31,615 nt of DNA from Bacteroidales bacterium. Lineage in GTDB: Bacteria; Bacteroidota; Bacteroidia; Bacteroidales; Muribaculaceae. This document shows, one piece after another, positions 19,810-25,839 of the stretch (its first letter is position 1; every line of letters starts with the position of its first letter). Below the pieces are notes generated by a model. That model was not told where the DNA came from. It was given only the letters and a program-made list of their open reading frames with translations, and did not search any database. The stretch lies in the NCBI GenBank assembly GCA_004557565.1, contig SFGS01000024.1, positions 1 to 31,615 on the forward strand, given 5' to 3'. A program made the position numbers and the translations under genes.

Positions 19810-19883
19810 AGCCTCTTGTCGGATTCGAACCAACGACCCCGAGATTACAAATCACGTGCTCTGGCCAACTGAGCTAAAGAGGC
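19810..19883 (-). tRNA. tRNA-Thr (anticodon UGU)
   Basis: A 74-nt cloverleaf: acceptor GCCTCTT/AAGAGGC, D-arm GCTC...GAGC, loop TTTGTAA with anticodon UGU, T-loop TTCGAAT, discriminator U. The anticodon stem CGTGA/TCTCG has one U-U mismatch in its middle. It is the first gene of the superoperon. Confidence 0.94.
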
Positions 19884-19924
19884 GTTTGCTTGTCGAAGCA
19901 GCAGTTGCTTGTTTCAAGCGAGTG

Positions 19925-19955
19925 CAAAGGTACGAACTTTTTTTAAAACACCAAA
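19925..19955 (-). promoter_or_regulatory. Promoter of the tRNA-tuf-rpo superoperon
   Basis: The minus strand reads TTTG (19955-19952), 19 bp, then TACCTTTG (19932-19925), an exact fit to the Bacteroidota sigma-ABfr pattern. The start would be near 19919, about 36 nt before tRNA-Thr, in a leader with the hairpin GCTTG-AAA-CAAGC (19907-19919). No other full match was seen down to rpoC. Confidence 0.85.
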
Positions 19956-20041
19956 TATTTTCCAGCTTTTTTGCCGTTTTTTTTCAAAAAAAATTCATTT
20001 CACACCATCGCTCCCCCTTTTTCGCCCCAAAACCACGTTTT

Positions 20042-20118
20042 CCAGATGCCAGAAGGCAGAAGTTAGATAATAGAAATTAGAGGTTCGAAATTAGAGGTTC
20101 GAGGCCAGAAACCAGAAA
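20042..20118. repeat. Decayed 7-bp tandem repeat, about 11 units
   Basis: The plus strand splits into consecutive heptamers ccagatg, ccagaag, gcagaag, ttagata, atagaaa, ttagagg, ttcgaaa, ttagagg, ttcgagg, ccagaaa, ccagaaa. The consensus is close to TTAGAAR, the reverse complement of the YTTCTAA unit in the arrays at 24362 and 29216. Confidence 0.65.
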
Positions 20119-20130
20119 GTCAAAAGCACG

Positions 20131-20214
20131 AAGTTATAGCCATCCGAGTGCTCCGAGCCGCTCCGAGTGCTCCTTCATTCAGATTTGCCACCGCCCCAAA
20201 GCCCCACACGGCGC
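20131..20214. other. Intergenic DNA with short GCTCCGAG repeats
   Basis: Between the decayed heptamer array and the hpf terminator, the phrase CCGAG(T/C)(G/C)CT occurs three times in a row (20147-20172). No gene is seen. Confidence 0.4.
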
Positions 20215-20257
20215 AAAAAAAGCCGCCGGTTCGGCACGTTACGGCTGAACCAGCGGC
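20215..20257 (-). terminator. Terminator after hpf
   Basis: Minus-strand GCCGCTGGTTC (20257-20247) pairs with GAACCGGCGGC (20232-20222), followed by seven U (20221-20215). The single non-canonical pair is G-U only in minus-strand RNA. It separates xerC-hpf from the tRNA operon promoter. Confidence 0.88.
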
Positions 20258-20292
20258 AGTTTTATCACTTATTGTGGGTGAAATCGTAAGAT

Positions 20293-20586
20293 TTATTTCC
20301 CCTTATCAAGTTTTTCGAGTTGCTTTTTCAGGGCATCAACCACGAGATCGACTGCTTCTTCAAAAGTGTCGGCCACTTTGCTTGCAAACAAATCGCCACG
20401 CTGTGGCACTACAAGCTTGATACCTGCTTCCTTATTCATAGCTGTTTCGGGCTTCACAACTTTCAAAGTCACCTCTACGAGTGCAATTTCTTCGTAGTGC
20501 TTTACGAGCTTTTCCACTTTTTTAGTGATGAATTGTTCGAGTTTTTCAGTTGCATCGAAATGGATGGATTTAATTTTGATTTCCAT
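20293..20586 (-). CDS. hpf: Ribosome hibernation promoting factor, short form
   Basis: The 97-residue protein matches the HPF/RaiA (YfiA) fold in full: MEIKIKSIHFDATEKLEQFI, KVEKLVKHYEEIALVEVTLK and FEEAVDLVVDALKKQLEK. It lacks the C-terminal dimerisation domain of long HPF, so it is the short type. Such proteins bind the 30S decoding region in stationary phase and block tRNA and mRNA sites. It begins one base after the xerC stop, so the two are co-transcribed, and a strong terminator follows. Confidence 0.92.
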   Translation of the reverse strand: MEIKIKSIHFDATEKLEQFITKKVEKLVKHYEEIALVEVTLKVVKPETAMNKEAGIKLVVPQRGDLFASKVADTFEEAVDLVVDALKKQLEKLDKGK

Positions 20587-20587
20587 A

Positions 20588-21487
20588 TTACCCTCCTTTT
20601 TTTAGGGCCCTTGGATGGGCGAGTTTATAATTAGTTTTCAGTTCACTGAATGTGATATGCGTATATATTTGTGTGGCGGCGAGCGATTCGTGACCGAGTA
20701 TCTCTTTCACGCTGTTGATCTCTGCGCCGTGGTTGAGCATCGCACTCGCAAAACTGTGGCGAAGCACATGGGGGCTTTTCTTCCCCTTCACGCCGGCTTC
20801 GTCGAGGCTGTCGTGCACCACCTTGTAAACAAGCGAGGGATACATCGGCTTGCCTTTCTCGGTGAGGAGCAACTCTCCCACCCCAGCCTTCTGCACTTCG
20901 GCGCGGAGCCCACGGTATCGCTCAATGAGCCGCTTCAGTTCGCCACCGAACGGCACGATGCGGTCTTTGTCGCGCTTGCCGTGCACCTTCATCTGGCACT
21001 GCACCGTGTCAACATTGCGGTCGAGAAGCCCGATGAGTTCTGCCCTGCGAATGCCTGTACCATAGAGTATCGCCACTATCAGCCGGTTTCGCACCTCCAC
21101 AAAGTCGGCATCGTCGGGGAGCGGAGCGTCGAGCAAGCGGTCGAGCCCTTCCTCTCGCACAAACTGGGGCAGCCGGTGCGGCAGTTTCGCCAGTTCGATG
21201 TCGGCGGCGGGGTTCTGCGCCACCTCCCCTATTTTCAGCAGCCATTTGTAGAAGGCTCTTGCGGCTTGCATCTTTCGCCTCACCGTGCGAGCACCGTCGC
21301 CTTGCCCCGAAAGGCTCACCATCCAGGCACGAAGGTCGGAGGGGGTGACGCTACTGTGGTGAAACTCAGCCTTGCCGTGCGTCAGAAAATCCGCAAGCTG
21401 ATGCAAATCGTCGCCGTAGGCTTTCACCGTGAGGGGCGAAAGGTTTCGCTCGTAGCGAAGATATTGCAAAAACTGGTTGATTTTCAT
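20588..21487 (-). CDS. xerC: Tyrosine recombinase, XerC/XerD family
   Basis: The 299-residue protein has an N-terminal SAM-like core-binding domain (1-95) and a C-terminal catalytic domain. All the usual active-site residues are present: Arg147 (GTGIRRAEL), Lys171 (HGKRDKDR), His240 and Arg243 (SPHVLRHSFA), His266 (LGHESL) and Tyr275 (TQIYTH). Length and completeness fit a chromosomal Xer protein that resolves chromosome dimers at dif, and the pairing with hpf beside the tRNA-tuf operon is a housekeeping context rather than an integrase at an attachment site. XerC versus XerD cannot be settled from one member. No -7 box was found upstream; palindromes lie at 21505-21521 and 21529-21541. Confidence 0.85.
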   Translation of the reverse strand: MKINQFLQYLRYERNLSPLTVKAYGDDLHQLADFLTHGKAEFHHSSVTPSDLRAWMVSLSGQGDGARTVRRKMQAARAFYKWLLKIGEVAQNPAADIELAKLPHRLPQFVREEGLDRLLDAPLPDDADFVEVRNRLIVAILYGTGIRRAELIGLLDRNVDTVQCQMKVHGKRDKDRIVPFGGELKRLIERYRGLRAEVQKAGVGELLLTEKGKPMYPSLVYKVVHDSLDEAGVKGKKSPHVLRHSFASAMLNHGAEINSVKEILGHESLAATQIYTHITFSELKTNYKLAHPRALKKGG

Positions 21488-21504
21488 AGCTCTATTTTTT
21501 TTGA

Positions 21505-21541
21505 CAGCAGCACCATGCTGCTCTCGGCTACTAATTTAGTA
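21505..21541. other. Two small palindromes upstream of xerC
   Basis: AGCAGC-ACCAT-GCTGCT (about 21505-21521) and TACTAA-T-TTAGTA (21529-21541) lie 18-54 bp before the xerC start. They could be operator or leader structures; nothing else supports a function. Confidence 0.35.
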
Positions 21542-21669
21542 AACATTCCCGAAAAACGCAAAGTTTTTAACCAAAAAATCATTCTTTTTAGCATCCTTTT
21601 TCACTCCAAAACCACCACCCTTATATTATATATGTGTGGTGCAAAAGTTTAGCAAAAACAATGATGGGA

Positions 21670-21700
21670 TTGCAGATGTGGATTTTATTGTTTAACTTTG
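21670..21700 (+). promoter_or_regulatory. Promoter of the plus-strand exported-protein gene
   Basis: TAACTTTG at 21693-21700 is an exact -7 match. The -33 box is weak (ATTG, 21669-21672, spacing 20). The start would be near 21705, which rules out the TTG at 21698 as start codon. Confidence 0.6.
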
Positions 21701-21712
21701 CTAAAATTCAAA

Positions 21713-23098
21713 ATGAATAGAACTATGAGAAAAATCGCATTTTTAATCGTTCTTTGTTGCCTGATGCCTGTTAAATCATGGGCATGGCGCGATAATCCTG
21801 CAGCCATCAAGGCTGTGACGGCACTGTTCCATAATCTCACAACCGTACAGAAGCAGTTTGCCGAGTTTGCTCCACAACATTCTTGCCACCCCGATGTGTA
21901 TATTCCGCTCGACATCGATGCCGATGGCGTTTGGGAAATATGGGTGCGCACCTACGACGGCAAAAACGGCATTTTATATGCCCAAGCCAAAACTGGTGGA
22001 CTGAAGGTGATTTTAAAGGACTCGGAATATGATGACGTGACTATTTGTGGCAACGAAATTAGCGTGACTACTGGTAAATATGCCGGCGTGACCGAGCGTC
22101 AGATCTATGTGATGCACAAAGGAGAGGTGATTAAAGCGCCTTTTGTGGAGCAAACGGTTTACAACGGCATGGACGGCACCACCAAATCCACTTTCGTGAA
22201 TGCGAAGGGCAAACCGGCAAGCAAGTCGGAAATGAATAAGGTGTTGAATTTGGTGTTTGAGGGTCCGGCTTACAGCAAACAAAACTTTTTCGACAAGCAA
22301 ATCGAACTGGTGAACGAGTGCGGCGAATACGCCAACATTTCCACCGACATCACCATTAGCGAACGCCCCATATTCGTGGAACCGAAAAACTATGCTAAAA
22401 ACGAGTTTGTGGGCATCGTCGACTCGCGTGTGAAGAATCCTGAGGCTTACACCAAGATGGTGTTTAAGCCGCACATCAACGATGTGAAATTCACAGGGAA
22501 AAACTCCTACGGCGATTTCCTTTACCGCCTGACCAATCCATCGGCAAGTGCAAAGATGTTCCGTGGCTACAAGGCGAATGAGGCCACCGCCGTGATTGTG
22601 AAAGACTCGTGGCTCACCACCCATAATCCGCTCCAGTTCAACCGCTGGAAATTCGGCGAAGCGAAGCAGCCTTGCTCTCAACAATGGATAATCAAAACCA
22701 TCAAGCAACGCTTCAACCGTGAAGTGAAGTCGGTGCACTGGCTTGCCTCTGTGCCCGAATCGGAGCGCCAATTCTTTGTGGTGATATTTCACCCGAACAG
22801 CAATGCCAACACCCCATTCAACGCATTGGCATCAATCGTGTGCTTTGCCGAGGGCGAATTGATTTCCTCATACGACTTCTGGGGCCACGACGACGGCGGC
22901 AACCCGTCTTCGGTGTGGAACGATGGCGACGGCGGTTATTTCTTCTGGCCTGAACTGACCGTAATTGCCGGCACCGACAGCGGATTGGAAATCTATCTGC
23001 GCCGAACCGACAGCTACGGAGCGCGTCACTACTGCATCCGCGAAATAGGCGACCAATTCATCAGATTGTCAACCGCCGCCCGATACCGCAACAACTAA
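21713..23098 (+). CDS. Exported protein of unknown function
   Basis: I do not recognise the family. The only plus-strand gene, it encodes about 461 residues with a signal peptide (MRKIAFLIVLCCLMPVKSWA) and no lipobox. DIDADGVWEIWV (about 67-78) looks like the DxDxDG loop of FG-GAP or calcium-binding repeats, followed by YDGKNGILYAQAKTGGLKVI. Near the end, WNDGDGGYFFWPELTVIAGT with GLEIYLRRTDSYG looks like a second copy of the same theme, so a beta-rich repeated fold is possible. The open frame reaches a TTG at 21698 that lies in the -7 box. ATG at 21713 or 21725 is the start; 21725 would leave a leader of about 20 nt. Its stop overlaps that of the convergent ATPase gene by 4 bp. Probably periplasmic or outer-surface. 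Confidence 0.65.
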   Translation: MNRTMRKIAFLIVLCCLMPVKSWAWRDNPAAIKAVTALFHNLTTVQKQFAEFAPQHSCHPDVYIPLDIDADGVWEIWVRTYDGKNGILYAQAKTGGLKVILKDSEYDDVTICGNEISVTTGKYAGVTERQIYVMHKGEVIKAPFVEQTVYNGMDGTTKSTFVNAKGKPASKSEMNKVLNLVFEGPAYSKQNFFDKQIELVNECGEYANISTDITISERPIFVEPKNYAKNEFVGIVDSRVKNPEAYTKMVFKPHINDVKFTGKNSYGDFLYRLTNPSASAKMFRGYKANEATAVIVKDSWLTTHNPLQFNRWKFGEAKQPCSQQWIIKTIKQRFNREVKSVHWLASVPESERQFFVVIFHPNSNANTPFNALASIVCFAEGELISSYDFWGHDDGGNPSSVWNDGDGGYFFWPELTVIAGTDSGLEIYLRRTDSYGARHYCIREIGDQFIRLSTAARYRNN

Positions 23099-24225
23099 GG
23101 CAACGTAACCAACCACAACTGCATAAAGCGGTCGTACACTTGATAACCCTCTGCATATCGGTACACATATTCTTTATTTATGAGTGCCGATATTGCTCTA
23201 TTGATGCTGCTTGAGCCTTTTAGACCATATTTTTTAATAAATTCATTACCATTGATGTTTTCCACATTTTTCTCTTTGGCAATGGCTCGCAGTAATTGCT
23301 GCTGATTACTTGTGAGCAATATGAAACTTCGTTGATAGTCATCCTTGTTTGATTCCACAATATCAATAATGCACTCATTGATTACCTCTTGCGTCACATT
23401 TTTAGGACGGAACTCGTATATCTTATTAAGCATATATTGAATATACCAAGTGTGTCCACAAAACTGATTGTAAATCTTTTCAAATGCATCACGACTAAGC
23501 ACTATACCGTTAGTTTCCATTTTTGATTTGGCGAACAGGTAATACTCATCCATATTCAGCACTCCAATGTGCATTTTTTCGGTGCTTCGATAGAATGGGT
23601 GCCCAGGCTTGTCGAATATTTCACTCATCAAGTGACTTTTACTCCCCGAAAAAACAAAATGCAAATTTGGGCAAAACTGAATGAACGAACGCAACAGACC
23701 TTCCACGGTTTTGCTGTCGTTGTATTCAGCAATTTGCTGAAATTCATCAATCGCTATGAAATACTCCTTACCGGAATACACCAGATAATCAAATATTTCC
23801 TTCAATGTTGCTTCAGACTCGCTTGGTTGGAAATCAAGCGACACTTCAGGAGCGCCAGTAATAGGGTTTGCAGAAAATACCATTTTACAACTTTTGATAA
23901 AACTGCGAACCTTTTCCAAAAAACGCTGGGAAGTGGTTCCTCCATTTCCAAGCACAACAGAGCCAAACAATTTAATAAACTCCTGCAAACTTGTAGTGGA
24001 GTAAATATCCATATACAGGCAAATCGCCTCAGGCATTTCTGAATGAATACGGTAGAATGTATTTTTGATTAGTCCTGTTTTACCCATTCGTCGGGGACTC
24101 ATCAGAGTCACATTCCGGCCATTGCGTAAAGCAGAGGCCAGTTTCTCGGTTTCCTTTTCTCTTCCGCAAAAATATGCTGGAGATTCATAACCATAAATCA
24201 AAAATGGATTTCTTAAAACGTTCAT
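23095..24225 (-). CDS. Archaeal-type AAA/STAND ATPase with C-terminal winged helix
   Basis: The 376-residue protein matches the ATPase_2 (PF01637-like) group common in Bacteroidota and Archaea. It has Walker A SPRRMGKT (43-50), Walker B FIAIDEFQQ (156-164), a sensor-like strand HFVFSGSKS (189-197), and a C-terminal part (about 305-376) reading as a winged helix (LTSNQQQLLRAIAKE ... SSSINRAISALINKEYVY). It starts NPFLIYGYESPAYFCGREKE, typical of the group. The cellular role of these ATPases is unknown; some authors link them to mobile or defence functions. The frame extends to a TTG at 24252 inside the inverted repeat; ATG 24225 (MNVLRNPF) fits family starts best, with ATG 24234 possible. No partner nuclease or toxin is adjacent. 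The winged helix might bind the inverted repeat at its own promoter (inference). Confidence 0.8.
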   Translation of the reverse strand: MNVLRNPFLIYGYESPAYFCGREKETEKLASALRNGRNVTLMSPRRMGKTGLIKNTFYRIHSEMPEAICLYMDIYSTTSLQEFIKLFGSVVLGNGGTTSQRFLEKVRSFIKSCKMVFSANPITGAPEVSLDFQPSESEATLKEIFDYLVYSGKEYFIAIDEFQQIAEYNDSKTVEGLLRSFIQFCPNLHFVFSGSKSHLMSEIFDKPGHPFYRSTEKMHIGVLNMDEYYLFAKSKMETNGIVLSRDAFEKIYNQFCGHTWYIQYMLNKIYEFRPKNVTQEVINECIIDIVESNKDDYQRSFILLTSNQQQLLRAIAKEKNVENINGNEFIKKYGLKGSSSINRAISALINKEYVYRYAEGYQVYDRFMQLWLVTLP

Positions 24226-24242
24226 ATAGTGCATTTTAATAC

Positions 24243-24277
24243 TGTAGCACAAATTGTGCTACACAATTTGTGCTACA
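24243..24277. promoter_or_regulatory. 35-bp inverted repeat at the ATPase promoter
   Basis: Perfect 16-bp arms (TGTAGCACAAATTGTG and its complement) flank CTA, and the left part is itself a 19-bp palindrome, so GTAGCAC/GTGCTAC occurs three times. It covers the predicted transcription start and touches the -7 box. An operator is the leading reading; an mRNA 5' hairpin is the alternative. Confidence 0.7.
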
Positions 24278-24307
24278 AATATAATCAAATATCTCAACTT
24301 TAGCAAA
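24276..24307 (-). promoter_or_regulatory. Promoter of the ATPase gene
   Basis: The minus strand reads TTTG (24307-24304), 20 bp, then TATATTTG (24283-24276). The predicted start near 24270 lies in the inverted repeat. Confidence 0.6.
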
Positions 24308-24361
24308 TCTTATTCTAAGTGCTTAAATAAAAAGCGCAAGAACCCGATATAAAGGATATAT

Positions 24362-24417
24362 TTCTGATTTCTAACTTCTAATTTCTGATTTCTAACTTCT
24401 AATTTCTGATTTCTAAA
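24362..24417. repeat. 7-bp tandem repeat, 8 units
   Basis: Units on the plus strand: ttctgat, ttctaac, ttctaat, ttctgat, ttctaac, ttctaat, ttctgat, ttctaaa. There is a 21-bp higher-order period. The array abuts the stop codon of the WG-repeat gene. Confidence 0.85.
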
Positions 24418-25743
24418 TCAATACACTTTGTAGATGACGCGGAATTTGCCTTGGCGGTCGATGAGGCCCTCGAAGGTGACATCGCCGTTGGGCGAAACGA
24501 TAGTGGCTGGAGCGTAGCCGTCGGTGCTGAATGCGCCAATCGTCCATGGGAAGCAGTAGTGCGAGCCCACACCCACTTCCGAGGTTTCGGTTTCGGAGAA
24601 GTGTGCTACATCTGCCTCGTCGTACCATGGTGTGCCCCACACTGCGGTGTGTGGGTCGGCATCTATTCTCATGCCTTTAGTCTCGTCGTAGCCATCAACG
24701 CTGGGCTGGATAATGAGGACAGAAGGAAATTCTTCGTTTTCAGCCTTGTCGATGAAGCGCATATATCCCTTGCCGTTATGGAGCGCGGAGCCCCACAATG
24801 CCACGCCGCTCAACTTGCCCGATATAGTGTAGTAGCGCGCATAGAAATTGTCGCCAATCTCCATTGGGGCGATGGTGCACAAACCTCCGTCGTAGTCGCT
24901 CACCGACGATGGGAAAATGTTCTCGTCCACCTTCCTCGGCTCGAAGCACTTGCGACCTGTGACATCAATAAAATAGAAATCATCGTTTTTCTCAATCACC
25001 AGAGCCATGCTGTCGGAGAATGATCGCACTTCCCTAAACTGTGGCCTTATCACGATTTTTCCCAATCCGTTCATGAATCCCCAACTGCCATCGTAACCGC
25101 TCTCATTAGGCACATACACGGCTCGCATACTGCCACGCAGCGGAGCAATGGTGAATTGATTCTTGCCAAACTGCATGGGCTGTGTCACCACACCAGGGGC
25201 GAATGGTTTCAAACTACGGTCGATGAAAGTCCAAGTCAACGCATAGCCCGAAGTGGCAGTCGCCACGGCGGCGATGCCGTCAACAAAGTTGGTGGCATTC
25301 ACATATTTCTTGGGCAATGCCTCCACCGCGCCAGTAGGCGTGATGAGGTAGAGTTGCTGAGTGTTGTCGTTCTTATACATAATCAGCCCCTCCTTCTCCA
25401 TACGGGGGATTCGGGTGAAGTCTGCCACCTTCCACGCATTTTTGCCGCCGATGGTGCCACCGTCGATGTAGCGAAGCGTGTAAACGGTGCCATTAGTGCT
25501 GATGCCATACACACCACAACTCACTGGCGTAACTATCTTGGTGTCGGTGTCCTCGCAATCGTCAAGAAACTGGGTGTAGCCTGCCTCAAAACTCAGCGGC
25601 ATCTGTAGCGATGGTTCACTTGGGTCTTGCTTTCCCACTCCACCTTTCTCAAGCCAGTCGGTGGCGTGAGCGATTGAAAAACTCAACGTGAGCGCACTCA
25701 CGAGCATCAAACCCTTTCGTAAAATATTAGCTTTCATCATCAT
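24418..25743 (-). CDS. Exported protein with WG-like repeats
   Basis: The 441-residue protein has a signal peptide (ILRKGLMLVSALTLSFSIAHA) and a body of weak beta repeats. The clearest is GSWGFMNGLGKIVIRPQF (219-236) followed by EVRSFSDSMALVIEKNDDFY and FIDVTGRKCFEP, the pattern of the WG (KWG) repeat found in many Bacteroidota exported proteins. There are two pairs of acidic, Trp-rich segments near the ends. The function is unknown. Three ATGs in a row (25743, 25740, 25737) offer starts. It has its own promoter overlapping the carB terminator, and its stop runs directly into a heptamer array; no terminator hairpin was found. Confidence 0.75.
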   Translation of the reverse strand: MMMKANILRKGLMLVSALTLSFSIAHATDWLEKGGVGKQDPSEPSLQMPLSFEAGYTQFLDDCEDTDTKIVTPVSCGVYGISTNGTVYTLRYIDGGTIGGKNAWKVADFTRIPRMEKEGLIMYKNDNTQQLYLITPTGAVEALPKKYVNATNFVDGIAAVATATSGYALTWTFIDRSLKPFAPGVVTQPMQFGKNQFTIAPLRGSMRAVYVPNESGYDGSWGFMNGLGKIVIRPQFREVRSFSDSMALVIEKNDDFYFIDVTGRKCFEPRKVDENIFPSSVSDYDGGLCTIAPMEIGDNFYARYYTISGKLSGVALWGSALHNGKGYMRFIDKAENEEFPSVLIIQPSVDGYDETKGMRIDADPHTAVWGTPWYDEADVAHFSETETSEVGVGSHYCFPWTIGAFSTDGYAPATIVSPNGDVTFEGLIDRQGKFRVIYKVY

Positions 25744-25762
25744 TAGTTTAAATTAGTTTTAG

Positions 25763-25792
25763 CAAAAATAGTAAAAAATCCTGAGTAACAAA
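25763..25792 (-). promoter_or_regulatory. Promoter of the WG-repeat gene
   Basis: The minus strand reads TTTG (25792-25789), 18 bp, then TATTTTTG (25770-25763). The -33 TTTG lies in the loop region of the carB terminator hairpin. Confidence 0.6.
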
Positions 25793-25808
25793 AAGTTACA
25801 CAGGATTT
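25773..25808 (-). terminator. carB terminator, overlapping the next promoter
   Basis: Minus-strand AAATCCTG-T-GTAAC, loop of five U, GTTAC-T-CAGGATTT forms a stem with one internal mismatch, followed by a U-run (25778-25773). It lies about 30 nt after the carB stop. Confidence 0.8.
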
Positions 25809-25839
25809 CGCAAATATCGTCAAGCTATTGGGTGAGCGA

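Noticed and set aside
20588..21487. Phage or integrative-element integrase next to tRNA genes
   Set aside because: The recombinase is of Xer length, co-transcribed with hpf, and no attachment repeats or cargo genes are seen at the tRNA ends.
20615..21652. Plus-strand 345-residue open frame
   Set aside because: It is antisense to xerC, whose full catalytic set shows that the minus strand is coding.
24243..24277. Rho-independent terminator
   Set aside because: No U-tract follows on either strand, and the position is over a promoter rather than after a gene.
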